This document shows, piece by piece, positions 1-8,274 of a stretch of DNA of 64,000 nucleotides; the stretch's first letter is position 1, and the number at the start of each line of letters is the position of its first letter. The DNA is from Hyphomicrobiales bacterium. Lineage in GTDB: Bacteria; Pseudomonadota; Alphaproteobacteria; Rhizobiales; Rhizobiaceae. The notes under the pieces are model-generated. The model saw nothing but the letters and a program-made list of their open reading frames with translations. It was not told the DNA's origin and ran no database searches. The stretch covers positions 124,001-188,000 of the forward strand of contig UBMP01000011.1 in NCBI GenBank assembly GCA_900466575.1. Direction: 5' to 3'. Both the position numbers and the translations under genes were made by a program.

Positions 1-32
1 TTTGTGTTCGGTATCTATCGAAAGGAATAATG

Positions 33-55
33 CGTTTTGTACGTTTTGTAAACGT
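33..55. promoter_or_regulatory. Probable operator of the XRE regulator
   Basis: Two tandem copies of CGTTTTGTA lie at 33-41 and 42-50. The second runs into a perfect inverted repeat, ACGTTT-TGT-AAACGT, at 41-55, which ends 18 bp before the ATG of the XRE gene. A symmetric site at this place fits autorepression by the HTH protein. That role is inferred from position and symmetry only. Confidence 0.5.
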
Positions 56-73
56 CCAATTTGCACTTTATGA

Positions 74-436
74 ATGGCTAGGCCTGAGAAACCAAAAACG
101 CCCTTTGCGGCGCGGCTCGTCGATGTGAGAAAGGCTCGTGGCTTCGATAAAAGAGAGCCATTCGCTGAGCATCTTGGCATGCCGCTCGAAACACTGGCGG
201 GCTATGAGCGTGGGACTCGAGAAATGCCACTGGCGTGGCTCGAAACCTATCGTCAGCGGTTCAACGTCAATCTGAACTGGCTGATCAATGGCGATGGCGA
301 GATGTTCGAGGTGGCGGGTCCAATCAGCGGCCGCGACGCCGTACTTCTCTCCGATTTTCAGAAGCTGCCGGAGGATCGGCAGCTCGATATCCTAGATTTC
401 GTGACCATCAACCTCAAGCGCGTCGAACGCGGATAA
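74..436 (+). CDS. XRE-family helix-turn-helix regulator
   Basis: This is a 120-aa DNA-binding protein of the phage-repressor type. Residues about 13-67 form the HTH domain: RLVDVRKARGF, then the recognition region LGMPLETLAGYERGTREMP, then the LNWLINGDGEMF segment common in short XRE repressors. The C-terminal half has no recognisable sensor or protease domain, so it is not a CI/LexA-type self-cleaving repressor. The ATG follows a symmetric operator-like site. Its 3' end overlaps by 23 bp the end of a small convergent gene. It lies beside LexA-boxed small genes, which suggests an accessory or phage-derived control unit, but its target is unknown. Confidence 0.85.
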   Translation: MARPEKPKTPFAARLVDVRKARGFDKREPFAEHLGMPLETLAGYERGTREMPLAWLETYRQRFNVNLNWLINGDGEMFEVAGPISGRDAVLLSDFQKLPEDRQLDILDFVTINLKRVERG

Positions 437-605
437 AGACTGGCGTTCGTTCCGTCTCGTTGACGGCCGCCTCGAATTCGATATTGCCGTAGGCGGCTCG
501 CGTCGCCTTCTCCAGTTCGTCGAGGGCTCGCTTGAGGCGATCGGATGAAATGCTTTTCACTGGCGCTGAAGCCAGAACAAAACTCAAGAATACACGTCGT
601 TTCAT
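414..605 (-). CDS. Small hypothetical protein, putatively SOS-regulated
   Basis: This is a 63-aa protein starting MKRRVFLSFVLAS. I chose this start because AAGGGAGAC sits 3 nt upstream of the ATG, whereas the open frame continues upstream without a better site. It has a short hydrophobic N-terminus, too weak to call a signal peptide, followed by a charged helical segment (SDRLKRALDELEKATRAAYGN). No family is recognised. A LexA-type box (632-646) lies 27 bp upstream of the start, so it is probably induced by DNA damage. It is divergent from the 80-aa gene at 799, which has its own box. Confidence 0.55.
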   Translation of the reverse strand: MKRRVFLSFVLASAPVKSISSDRLKRALDELEKATRAAYGNIEFEAAVNETERTPVFIRVRRA

Positions 606-631
606 AATGTCTCCCTTCGCGCTTGGCGCGT

Positions 632-646
632 GAACAAAAGTGGAAC
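632..646. promoter_or_regulatory. Alphaproteobacterial LexA (SOS) box 1
   Basis: GAACAAAAGTGGAAC matches the alphaproteobacterial LexA site, a direct repeat written GTTC-N7-GTTC on one strand and GAAC-N7-GAAC on the other. It is placed 27 bp before the leftward gene start at 605, where bound LexA would block transcription. The match is read directly; the regulation is inferred. Confidence 0.7.
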
Positions 647-754
647 ATACGACGAGGAGACGCAAGCCAAGGGTTGAAAAGCGTTTGTTTATCAACACTA
701 TCCACAGGTTGTGCCATCTATCCCGCTGCCCGCTTGACTCCCGCGTTGTGACGT

Positions 755-769
755 GAACAAAATAGGAAC
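755..769. promoter_or_regulatory. Alphaproteobacterial LexA (SOS) box 2
   Basis: GAACAAAATAGGAAC is a second perfect GAAC-N7-GAAC direct repeat, in the same orientation as box 1. It lies 29 bp before the rightward ATG at 799. TTGACT at 734-739 is a plausible -35 for the rightward gene, so the box would overlap the -10 region. Confidence 0.7.
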
Positions 770-798
770 ATATACCTAACGTCAAGGAGAAAGTTCCT

Positions 799-1041
799 AT
801 GTCCTTTGAGCCCAAGTTCATCGTCCTACCGTTCCGCCGCTCCCGGAACCGCCTGGTCCTCGGCGACATGCGCCAGGCCACATCAATGGCCTCGGCCGAT
901 CGGCTGGCCCAGTCGCTGGCCGATCGCCTCGGTGGTGCACGGGCTTATGAGGTGCAAGTGGAGGAGGAGAGCGGGGAGATGCATGAGCCTCGGCTCATTA
1001 GTGCGCATGGCGAGACGTTCGACGTGATGGCGGAAGCCTGA
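799..1041 (+). CDS. Small hypothetical protein, putatively SOS-regulated
   Basis: This 80-aa protein (MSFEPKFIVLPFRRSR...) is preceded by AAGGAGAAAG at good spacing and by LexA box 2. The N-terminal half is basic and the C-terminal half acidic; there is no membrane segment and no known motif. It is followed after 12 bp by another small gene, probably in the same transcript. The damage-inducible promoter suggests a role in the DNA-damage response or in a mobile element that responds to it, but no function can be assigned. Confidence 0.65.
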   Translation: MSFEPKFIVLPFRRSRNRLVLGDMRQATSMASADRLAQSLADRLGGARAYEVQVEEESGEMHEPRLISAHGETFDVMAEA

Positions 1042-1053
1042 TCGGGGGCGGCG

Positions 1054-1311
1054 GTGATCACGATCGATACCCTCGGCCAAATGATCGAGCATCGTCACTG
1101 GCTGAGCGTTCACTGTAATGCCAGGGATTGCTGGAACCGAGCGCCGGTCGATCTACCGGCGCTGGCGGCGCGGCTCGGCGCGGACCATCGTTCTCTCGCG
1201 CCGTTTCTGAAGCCCTATTTCATCTGCAGCAGGTGCGGGAGCCGCGATATCGGCTTCACAACCGGGGCGGAAATGCCGAACCTCTGCGAGGGTGCCTACA
1301 TAGGTCGGTGA
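1054..1311 (+). CDS. Small hypothetical protein with a zinc-ribbon-like motif
   Basis: This 85-aa protein starts at GTG, 12 bp after the preceding small gene and behind a GGGGGCGG stretch. The second half holds CSRCGSRDIGF, a Cys-x2-Cys knuckle, and the first half has CNARDCW, so two Cys pairs could bind one zinc ion. It was probably co-transcribed with the LexA-boxed gene at 799. No enzymatic motif is visible. Reading it as a small zinc-ribbon, nucleic-acid- or protein-binding factor is an inference from the cysteines alone. Confidence 0.6.
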   Translation: MITIDTLGQMIEHRHWLSVHCNARDCWNRAPVDLPALAARLGADHRSLAPFLKPYFICSRCGSRDIGFTTGAEMPNLCEGAYIGR

Positions 1312-1320
1312 GCGGGCCAT

Positions 1321-2445
1321 TCAGCGGTACGAACTCAGCCAAGATAAATCGTAGGCCTGGGCAGTCTTGTAATTAGGCGAAAGCACAGCCCGGAGTTTCT
1401 CGGTAAACATCTGTACGTCCAGAAAATAGTTGGGGAATGCCTTTCTAAGGTCCAGAACCGTGTTGGCCTCGACGAGAACGGTGTTTCTATTGCCGTGCTT
1501 GGTTTCCTCGATCACATACTGCTGAGCACTAATATTGTAGTTCGAATAGGGACGAACCGAAACAGTCCCATTTTGGGCGTCGAATTGCAGAAGGAAGTAT
1601 TGCGAATATCCACTGTCGTGCTCCTCAGTGAACTTTAATGCGTTTCGATATTTTTCCAAGGATGAGACAGCCTTGATCTTTTTTGTCAGCTCTCGGATTT
1701 CCTTACGGAGTTCCTCGCGAGGCAAGTTCGCTTGCGGACAAGGTTGCGATCCTTCGTCGTATGCAAATTCTGAAGACATCAGTTGGAAAAAACGTCGCCA
1801 ATCTTCGTCGCCTTCGCCGCCCTTTATGTTCTCACCACGAACTAGTCCTACCGCTTCTACTGCTGTGGCCCAGGCATGCTGGAGACGGGTGCGAAGTTGG
1901 ACCTCGACGGTTTGCCGATTATACACCTCTGATACTCCGGTACCCCGAAACTTTAAGATGATGTGGTGACTTCTATATCCATCTGTCTTAGGCTCAGCTA
2001 TGTAATTGTCTTCGGATTGGATAATGTGTTTGCTTTCCCCCGACCTGTAGATCTCTGACAGCCTATCCACCTCTTTCATCGAACGGACAACCGCTCGGCA
2101 TCCCGCAATATCCTGCATTTGATATAGGGTGACAGGACGCAGAAGCTTGCGTCTTATCGCTTGCATTCGTTTAAGCCGTGCAGCGGCGATTGCTCCTCTT
2201 TCAATCGCGCGCATTTTTCGAGAGAGTTCACGTCTCACTTGGAGCAGAGGATACATGTGGGCGGATCGCCAGTTATGTGCCACGCGGAACGCCTCGTACA
2301 CATCGGTTGAGGGAAGCTCCTCCTCATCGTCAAAACAGTCCTCGGGTACAATAAGAAGCCTTGAGCGGAGGACTTTTCCGGCCTTTATGATTTGGCTCTT
2401 CGAATAGCTGGGTTTTTCAAAGGAAGGCATTTCCGGCTCACGCAT
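1321..2445 (-). CDS. Standalone RelA/SpoT-type nucleotidyltransferase domain protein
   Basis: This is a 374-aa soluble protein with a RelA/SpoT synthetase domain at residues about 80-205. The family motifs are all present: basic RRKLLRPVTLYQMQDIAGCRAVV, the GYRSHH motif, and VEVQLRTRLQHAWATAVE, the counterpart of E-x-Q-x-R-T in ppGpp synthetases. There is no HD hydrolase and no TGS/ACT regulatory region. A C-terminal 150-170 residues of unknown fold follow. Such standalone enzymes include small alarmone synthetases, toxSAS toxins that pyrophosphorylate tRNA or make (pp)pApp, and CapRel-type phage-defence proteins. Which applies here cannot be read from sequence, and no antitoxin gene is adjacent. 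Its base composition is lower in GC than the metabolic genes, fitting an acquired region. Confidence 0.8.
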   Translation of the reverse strand: MREPEMPSFEKPSYSKSQIIKAGKVLRSRLLIVPEDCFDDEEELPSTDVYEAFRVAHNWRSAHMYPLLQVRRELSRKMRAIERGAIAAARLKRMQAIRRKLLRPVTLYQMQDIAGCRAVVRSMKEVDRLSEIYRSGESKHIIQSEDNYIAEPKTDGYRSHHIILKFRGTGVSEVYNRQTVEVQLRTRLQHAWATAVEAVGLVRGENIKGGEGDEDWRRFFQLMSSEFAYDEGSQPCPQANLPREELRKEIRELTKKIKAVSSLEKYRNALKFTEEHDSGYSQYFLLQFDAQNGTVSVRPYSNYNISAQQYVIEETKHGNRNTVLVEANTVLDLRKAFPNYFLDVQMFTEKLRAVLSPNYKTAQAYDLSWLSSYR

Positions 2446-3352
2446 GATTCCAACGAGACACGTTATTGTTTCCAGAACCGTTTAAGATTGCAACTTCTCG
2501 ACGTTGGTAATTCAGCAATTTCGAAAGTCAGGGAAGAGGTCAAGCAAACTAAAAACACGTCGGAGATGTGAGGCAGCCTATTGCGCCCGGCCTGAGCTTG
2601 ATGGTGCTGATTATTCAGCGCCGAAGTGTTGTCGTCGCGCCAGCCGCGAAGGAGCGCGTTTCAGGACTCTGATGGCAAAGTTCGTCGGCGGCAAGAATGG
2701 CGCAAGAACTTCGGTTTTCCGGGCCCTTTCGGGCTCCCAGGTGATGTTTGCCGCAATGGCAAAGTTCTATTTGCCAAAATGCGCTCCGGGCGGCGCATCT
2801 GAGGCCAAAAGTTCGTTGTAAGCGGAGATCCTGAAGCCCTATTTGAAAGGCGTTTGAGGAGGTTTTTGAGGCCACTCTACGGTTTTTGAAGCGCTAGTTC
2901 CTATGATGCAGCCGCATGCCATGCGATGCGGTATCCAAGGCGCTCAGAGGGGATATTGTGTCAAACGAACGCACCCGCCAGAGTCCGCTCGAGGCCGCTG
3001 GAGCTCTTGAATTCTCGGCATTTCCCGCTCCTTCCCGGATAATCCCGTCAATTCCAGAACTAGGTGTCAAACAACACTTTAGTTGGCTGACAGGTAGGCC
3101 CTCGACATCGATTTCGGACCGGTATCCGAGTTGAAGTAGTTGTAATTTTCCAATCAGCCTTGAATGGCTTCGGCGGCTCATCGGTTACGCCTTGTGCGAT
3201 CTCGACCATTAGGCGTCCCAGATCACTACTCGTTCCGTGACAATTTGGACGCCGAAAATTGTCCTGGCTGATTTGGAGCAGAACGCCTTTCCCGGCAGCC
3301 TTATGGGAGGCCGTGTGAGCGCAACTGTCTGCGTTGCGACGAGTCTTCCGAT
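2446..3352. other. Long intergenic stretch without a supportable gene
   Basis: About 0.9 kb contain only short overlapping frames without ribosome sites or recognisable domains. A leftward frame at about 3070-3354 stays open but has a stop at its upstream end and no plausible start. It may be decayed coding DNA. I see no tRNA, insertion sequence or clear repeat. The length and lack of coding signal fit a remodelled accessory region. Confidence 0.5.
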
Positions 3353-4192
3353 CTATTCGCCGCGATCAAAAACAAGTTTGGCGTTGGGGCTCTTGTCACT
3401 GTAACCAATGACGTCGCATCCCTTGCGCACTGGCGCTTTCCCAACCAAGGTCAGTCGCAGCGAGCCATTGTCATATCCACTGACGAGATATGGAGCTGGA
3501 TGGCAACCTTTCTTGAAAGAATAGGCGACGCCGGACACCCCTTCGTTTGGAACGCTCCAGCCTCGGAAAAGCACGGTCCCCGGCGTGACGGTTCCCGCCA
3601 TCGATGCTTTCGGCTCCAAGTATACAATGATGTGTTGTTTCTGATGAAAAAACATCAGAGAGCCATTGTGTCCCATCGACTCGCCATAACGGTCTTCGAC
3701 ATCAAATGTTTGTTGAACCGGTACGTCCTTGTAGGGCCAGCCCATTGGACAAAGCTCAAGCCACATGGCACCGAATTCGCGTCCTCGATCCGCGTTTGAC
3801 GCGCCCAAGCGTTTGCCCGTATCCGCGTCTTTCATATTGACGTAGCCGGAGAAGTCTTTGTTGGCTTCTTCGGGGCCGTTGAAAAGCAAATGCCTTCCGC
3901 CTGTCCAAAGGTCGCCTGTTTCACAGTTAGCATGGGCTTCGTAGACAGTTTCGTCTATCCCCTGGTCCTTAACGCATGACGCGTCTCCCGGCTTCCAGTT
4001 TTCACACCAGCTTTTGACAGATTCTGCGGTGACTTTTGCCTTCATGCTGGAGTTGTTGCCGCCATAGTCGGTGAATTCATAGATGATGGGCGAAATCGTC
4101 TTGGAGCTGCCGGGAAACTCATCACCGAGTGGGGGAGGTGGCAGCTGTGTAAGCGTGGAGGCAAGAAGAACAATGGAGGACAACAACAGCAT
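3353..4192 (-). CDS. Hypothetical exported protein
   Basis: From the ATG at 4192 this is a 279-aa protein with an N-terminal hydrophobic segment (MLLLSSIVLLASTLTQL) that looks like a signal peptide or anchor. A 293-aa version would start at a GTG at 4234; neither start has a strong ribosome site. The mature part is rich in Gly, Asp and Asn and has several cysteines (CENW, SCVKDQG, NCETGD, LCPMGW, GCHP, GCDV), consistent with disulfides in the periplasm. No domain family is recognised. It has no close neighbour in an operon and sits in the accessory-looking left part of the window. Confidence 0.6.
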   Translation of the reverse strand: MLLLSSIVLLASTLTQLPPPPLGDEFPGSSKTISPIIYEFTDYGGNNSSMKAKVTAESVKSWCENWKPGDASCVKDQGIDETVYEAHANCETGDLWTGGRHLLFNGPEEANKDFSGYVNMKDADTGKRLGASNADRGREFGAMWLELCPMGWPYKDVPVQQTFDVEDRYGESMGHNGSLMFFHQKQHIIVYLEPKASMAGTVTPGTVLFRGWSVPNEGVSGVAYSFKKGCHPAPYLVSGYDNGSLRLTLVGKAPVRKGCDVIGYSDKSPNAKLVFDRGE

Positions 4193-4485
4193 ATGTGACC
4201 CGTAGATACGATTGATGTATCCGGGGTTTAGCACGCAAAGGCTGCTTGTTTTTTAAATACACACGTAAAATTATCAGAATGCTTGATCAAGTCGGACAGC
4301 CATTCTCGCAGGGGGGGCTTTTCTCCGATTACGCTGGTTGCAGGTTTCGGTTACGTCGGCGGAGCGGCTGTTGCTCTTCCGTCGCGGGTTCTTGCTGTCC
4401 TCCGGGATTCCCGCAAGCCCGCGCGCGGCATCGGGCTTCGTGCGCGCGTTGCGCTCGGCTCGGGATCGCCACACGACCGCTTGCG

Positions 4486-4512
4486 GATATAATTTGAATT
4501 GCAAATCAAATT
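4486..4512. promoter_or_regulatory. Promoter and MarR-type operator of the marR-FUSC operon
   Basis: A near-perfect palindrome with 11-bp arms AATTTGAATTG (4491-4501) and CAAATCAAATT (4502-4512), one mismatched pair, lies 22 bp before the MarR ATG. TATAAT at 4488-4493 overlaps its left arm and is a plausible -10. This is the usual arrangement for MarR autorepression. The binding is inferred. Confidence 0.55.
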
Positions 4513-4534
4513 ATTTTTGGCTAAAGAGGGGGGC

Positions 4535-5008
4535 ATGACAAACCCTCCCGATCTTCCCCGCGCTCGCTTTGGCGTCCGCTTTTCGATGCTGGCCCGCCGC
4601 TGGCGGCAAGCGCTTGATGCCCATCTTGTGCTCTCGGGTCTTTCAGATGCGACGTGGTTGCCGCTGGTTCACCTGCATGAATCGGGAGATGGCGTGACGC
4701 AGAAGGAACTGGCTTCGCGCGTTGGCATCGACGGCTCCAGTCTTGTCCGCCTTCTCGACATTCTCTCTGGCCAGGGTCTCGTCGAGCGGCGGGTGGATGC
4801 CGCGGACGCGCGTGCGCGCCACGTTTATCTCACCGATACGGGGCGGGCTCGCGTTGCCGAAATTCGCCGGGCATTGATCGAGGCCGAAAAGGAGTTTCTG
4901 CAGGATATCTCCGATCCCGACCTCGTGGCCATGCTTGAACATTTTGCGTTGATAGATGCGCGCCTGCAGGCTTTGCACGCGCGCTCGAAGGACATCGACC
5001 CCTCATGA
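4535..5008 (+). CDS. MarR-family transcriptional regulator
   Basis: This 157-aa winged-helix regulator starts at the ATG behind AGAGGGGGG; an upstream in-frame ATG at 4499 lies inside the operator and is unlikely. The wHTH spans residues about 45-110: VTQKELASRVGIDGSSLVRLLDILSGQG, then the wing VDAADARARHVYLTDTG. Its stop overlaps the start of the FUSC gene (ATGA), so the two are translationally coupled. It most likely represses this two-gene operon and is released by an aromatic or organic-acid ligand that the exporter removes. This pairing is common for FUSC/AaeB-like pumps. Confidence 0.88.
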   Translation: MTNPPDLPRARFGVRFSMLARRWRQALDAHLVLSGLSDATWLPLVHLHESGDGVTQKELASRVGIDGSSLVRLLDILSGQGLVERRVDAADARARHVYLTDTGRARVAEIRRALIEAEKEFLQDISDPDLVAMLEHFALIDARLQALHARSKDIDPS

Positions 5009-6168
5009 ACATGTTTGAATCCTCCGATGAAGCGGCAATTTCATCTCCCCTCGCGGTCCGGCGTGTCGATGCGGCAGGTCACCTTGTCAAGCCGCATCAG
5101 TTTCGGGAGAGTATCGTCGTCAACGTTCGTTCCCTGGGCCGCAATTCGGTACTCATAGGGCTACAGGCCTCTCTTGCGTCGGCGGTGACGCTGGTGTCCT
5201 GGCTTGCTTCGCCATGGCCGGATCTTGCCGGGGTGGGGGCACTTGGGGCGCTTGCCGTTCTTTTTGGACGGTTCGCGCCGAATGGTGAACGCGGGCGGGT
5301 CGTTCTGACTTGCGTTTTCTGGCTGATCTTTGCCGTCGTCACCATGTCGGTGGCCGCACGTCTGGGCGCACCGGCGCCTCTCAAGCTCGCGCTTCTCGCT
5401 TTCGCTTGCGGCTTCTTTTTCTTTGTCGCCAATACGGGGCAGTTCGGCCCCCCGGGCCCGCTCATTTTCGTTTTCGCTGCCGGTGCACTCACGGGGGAGG
5501 TTGGAACCTGGCAGATTGTATTGGAGCGTGCGGCGGCGACAGCTGTTTCCGGGTTGCTGGCGTGGGCGATCTGCGTGGCAACCGACAGATGGCGCCAAGC
5601 CGTCTCGCCTGACGCGCCAAGTCCTCTGGAGCCGGTGCGGCCATTCAGTCATCGCCTGATCGCGGCGGCCCGTATCACGTTTGGCGCGGCGGTCGCCCTT
5701 TTCGCCGTCCATCTATACGGGGCGGATCATCCGGGATGGGCGGCTCTGGGCACCCTGGCAGTCATGCAGGGCACACACCTGCATATCAGCATGAACCGCG
5801 CCTTGCAGCGCATGGCCGGCACCGTCGTCGGTGCAGGGCTGGTCTGGCTTGTCCTTGCGGAACAGCCCTCCGCCTGGAGTGTGATCGCGCTGGTGGCCGG
5901 CCTGCAATTCGTCACCGAGATCGTCATCGGCGCCAACTACGCCCTTGGCCAGATCTTCGTGACGCCGCTGGCTCTGCTGATGAGCTATCTTGCATCGAAC
6001 GGTGCGGCCGGGGTCGCCATGGCGGGAGAACGTGTCCTCGACACGATCGCAGGCGCCTGCATCGGCATTGTTTTATCCGTGGTGTGTTCCACGCTTGACG
6101 ACAGGGTCCAACTCGCCCGGCACCATGCTGCACGGTCGGGACAGAAACCCGAACATTCCGGCGTTTGA
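5005..6168 (+). CDS. FUSC-family inner-membrane transporter (fusaric/aromatic acid exporter type)
   Basis: This is a 387-aa polytopic membrane protein. Hydrophobic segments at roughly residues 50-170 (for example VLIGLQASLASAVTLVSW and GVGALGALAVLFGRF) are followed by a hydrophilic break and a second membrane block at about 215-360. This is the two-half FUSC layout related to AaeB/YccS. It is shorter than the 650-700 residues of full AaeB because it lacks the large cytosolic domains. It overlaps marR by 4 bp. The likely role is efflux of an aromatic acid or similar toxicant, under control of the upstream MarR. The substrate is not determined. Confidence 0.82.
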   Translation: MNMFESSDEAAISSPLAVRRVDAAGHLVKPHQFRESIVVNVRSLGRNSVLIGLQASLASAVTLVSWLASPWPDLAGVGALGALAVLFGRFAPNGERGRVVLTCVFWLIFAVVTMSVAARLGAPAPLKLALLAFACGFFFFVANTGQFGPPGPLIFVFAAGALTGEVGTWQIVLERAAATAVSGLLAWAICVATDRWRQAVSPDAPSPLEPVRPFSHRLIAAARITFGAAVALFAVHLYGADHPGWAALGTLAVMQGTHLHISMNRALQRMAGTVVGAGLVWLVLAEQPSAWSVIALVAGLQFVTEIVIGANYALGQIFVTPLALLMSYLASNGAAGVAMAGERVLDTIAGACIGIVLSVVCSTLDDRVQLARHHAARSGQKPEHSGV

Positions 6169-6240
6169 AGGGAGTGGCGAGGACGCCGATCCCAGGCCAT
6201 CTCTTGCGCATCGAAAGCAGACGTCTCCCTGAATCAAACA

Positions 6241-6268
6241 AAGAGGCCCCCCAAAGAGGGAGGCCCTT
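6241..6268. terminator. Bidirectional terminator between FUSC and the small exported protein
   Basis: The arms AAGAGGCCCCCC and GGGAGGCCCTT form a hairpin with one bulge between two converging genes. There is no strong T run on either side, so the termination role is moderate in confidence. Confidence 0.45.
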
Positions 6269-6292
6269 CAACTTCGTTGAATGTCGGGTGCC

Positions 6293-6556
6293 TTACCGGT
6301 CACAGATCAGGCGGCCCCAGCGATTTTCAAAGCAGCGCATGTGGTGGTGGCGATGCCAGGGGCGGTCCCAGTAGCCATAGCGGGGGCCATCGTAACGTTC
6401 GTAGCGGGGGCGATATTCATACCGACGGTCATGGTGGTGGCGCCAGCCGTCCCGGACAATGACGATCTCGTCGGCCGAAGCGGTTGCGGGGATGGCAGCC
6501 AGTGCGCTGAGGCCAATGGCGGCTGCCAGGAATGCCTTACCGAAAATGTTGGTCAT
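6293..6556 (-). CDS. Small exported His/Arg/Tyr-rich protein
   Basis: This is an 87-aa protein starting MTNIFGKAFLAAAIG, chosen because GAGGAG lies upstream at good spacing. Residues 1-28 form a signal peptide with an ATASA-type cleavage site. The mature part is dense in Arg, His, Tyr and Trp (DGWRHHHDRRYEYRPRYERY) with two cysteines near the end (MRCFENRWGRLICDR) that could form one disulfide. Such short basic periplasmic proteins are frequent in Rhizobiaceae and uncharacterised. The His clusters could bind metal, but that is speculation. Confidence 0.7.
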   Translation of the reverse strand: MTNIFGKAFLAAAIGLSALAAIPATASADEIVIVRDGWRHHHDRRYEYRPRYERYDGPRYGYWDRPWHRHHHMRCFENRWGRLICDR

Positions 6557-6771
6557 CGAAGTTCTCCTCAAAAGCCCTGTCTGGCGCGGTCTGCGGGGCG
6601 CCATGTTCGCGGGCGATCCGTCTGTGTCTCGGTCGCTTCATCAGCGAACGATCACAGAGTAGTCTCGCGGGGCTGAACGATGCCGGAATGTGCCGTTCAT
6701 CTCGTGTTCATTTCGGCAGCGGGCACCCGCGAGAGGGAGGAGACGCCGCAATGATGGCGCGGCGAAGGCAG

Positions 6772-7701
6772 TCAGCCCTCGTTCGCGGTGCCTGCGGGGG
6801 CAGTTTTCGGTGTGGAGGCCTTCGGCGCCTTTGCGGGTTTGACCGGTTTGATGTCGCGCGCCGCTTTCAGCATGCGCTTGGTCGCCTTGGCCTGATCGTT
6901 CATCATCTCGATCTGAACCTGCTGGATTTCGGTCAGGCGCTCCCACTGGCGGTTCAGCAGGTGATCAACCTTTTCATGCAGATGGCGGATTTCGAGTTCG
7001 GCCTTCAGGTTGACCTTGTATTCGTTGAGCGCGCGCAGGCGATCCTTGGCTTCCTGGCGGCGCTGGCTCATCATGATGATGGGCGCCTGGAAGGCGGCAA
7101 GCGTCGACAGAATGAGGTTCAGGAGGATGAAGGGATAGGCGTCGAAGGCTTCCTTTTCCCCCAGCGCAACGTTCAGCATCATCCAGAAACCGAGGAAAGC
7201 AAAGAAGCCGATGATGAATGTCCAGCTTCCGCCGAAGGCAGCGACCCAGTCGGCGACGCGGTCGCCGAGGGTGCGGACATCGTCGTATTCGTCTTCGATG
7301 TTCTCGGTCAGCGTGTCATGCGTCTTGAGGCTTTCCACCACTTCGTTTTCGAGGGAGGAAATCTCGCCGCGCTCGTCCTTCAGCAGTTCCGCGATATAGC
7401 GCCCGCGCAGGTCATCCATGGCGCGGCGGCTGACATAGTCGTCGGAGGTGATCGTCGGATGCTGGTTTCGGATATATTCGGCCAGCGCCGGGCGCAGGTC
7501 GTCGACGCGGATGGCGTCCTTGCGCTTGAGGGGCGCGCCGGTAATGGCATCGACCAGACGGACGGATTTCTGTTTGGCGACATTGAGGTTGCTGGAATAG
7601 GTTTCCATCTTCACCGCAGCTGCGGTTTCGCCGTCGCCCGCATCGAAATCGACAATCGTGTTTTCGGACATATCATCGTGTTCGAGCGTGGGTTCCGTCA
7701 T
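6772..7701 (-). CDS. DUF1003 inner-membrane protein
   Basis: This 309-aa protein starts at the ATG behind AGAGGA (a longer frame to 7740 lacks a ribosome site). Two closely spaced membrane helices, GSWTFIIGFFAFLGFWMMLNV and PFILLNLILSTLAAFQAPIIMMS, with the QRRQEAKDR segment right after, are the DUF1003 signature. The hydrophilic N-terminal 130 residues and a helical C-terminus with a Lys/Pro/Ala tail lie in the cytosol. The family's biochemical role is unknown; members occur widely in rhizobia and are sometimes linked to cation transport or stress. It stands alone here. Confidence 0.85.
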   Translation of the reverse strand: MTEPTLEHDDMSENTIVDFDAGDGETAAAVKMETYSSNLNVAKQKSVRLVDAITGAPLKRKDAIRVDDLRPALAEYIRNQHPTITSDDYVSRRAMDDLRGRYIAELLKDERGEISSLENEVVESLKTHDTLTENIEDEYDDVRTLGDRVADWVAAFGGSWTFIIGFFAFLGFWMMLNVALGEKEAFDAYPFILLNLILSTLAAFQAPIIMMSQRRQEAKDRLRALNEYKVNLKAELEIRHLHEKVDHLLNRQWERLTEIQQVQIEMMNDQAKATKRMLKAARDIKPVKPAKAPKASTPKTAPAGTANEG

Positions 7702-7888
7702 GGCGGGCAATCCTCTGGTCTGGCCGTTCGTCTGGAGCAAAAGGCGAAGCTTCGGAAAAACGGAGCGCGTTGGAATACGCCCGCATTTTTCGAATGCTCA
7801 TGCCATCATCAGACGACAGAACCAAGACAATTTGCAAGCATTCGTGACATCGGCACCGCCGGCGGCGGTGTTGGCCCAAGGCTCAGCC

Positions 7889-8209
7889 TCATCCGCGGTT
7901 CGGGAAGAGTATCAGTGCCGAGCCGATCAGGCAGATCGCCACCCCTGCAAGGTCCCAGCGATCCGGTCTCTGGCCTTCGGCAAGCCACATCCATCCGAGC
8001 GACATCAGGATATAGATGCCGCCATAGGCGGCAAAGGCTCGGCCCGCCGACCCGGCAGGAATACGTGTGAGAAGCCATGCGAATAGCGCCAGCGAGACCA
8101 TTCCGGGCATGAGCCACAGTGGCGATTTCCCGAGCTTCAGCCACGCCCAGAAGGCATAGCATCCGGCAATTTCTGCAAGCGCTGCGGCGACGTATATCAG
8201 GTAGGTCAT
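7889..8209 (-). CDS. YnfA (UPF0060) family inner-membrane protein
   Basis: This is a 106-aa protein made of four membrane helices. It carries the family's characteristic stretches [13 protein letters not shown] near the N-terminus, [19 protein letters not shown] in the third helix, and a final [17 protein letters not shown]. Its length is typical for UPF0060. The family resembles small multidrug resistance transporters, but transport by this member is not established. It is located between a DUF1003 gene and the lactate operon, with no obvious functional link to either. Confidence 0.9.
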   Translation of the reverse strand: MTYLIYVAAALAEIAGCYAFWAWLKLGKSPLWLMPGMVSLALFAWLLTRIPAGSAGRAFAAYGGIYILMSLGWMWLAEGQRPDRWDLAGVAICLIGSALILFPNRG

Positions 8210-8274
8210 TGGCGGAGAGTGGCATAGGGGCGGCGGGTTTTCCAGATCGGAAGAGCCCCGCCGCTGGCCTTGCC

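Noticed and set aside
707-716. Possible DnaA box (CTATCCACA) near the LexA boxes
   Set aside because: A single imperfect match with no cluster, AT-rich unwinding element or replication gene; not enough for an origin.
2894-3181. 95-codon leftward frame in the left intergenic region
   Set aside because: No ribosome site, no family, and stops in all frames close by; likely non-coding or decayed DNA.
6532-8070. Rightward frame of about 512 codons opposite the DUF1003 gene
   Set aside because: Mirrors the DUF1003 coding strand and spans several intergenic regions; no start signal or domain.
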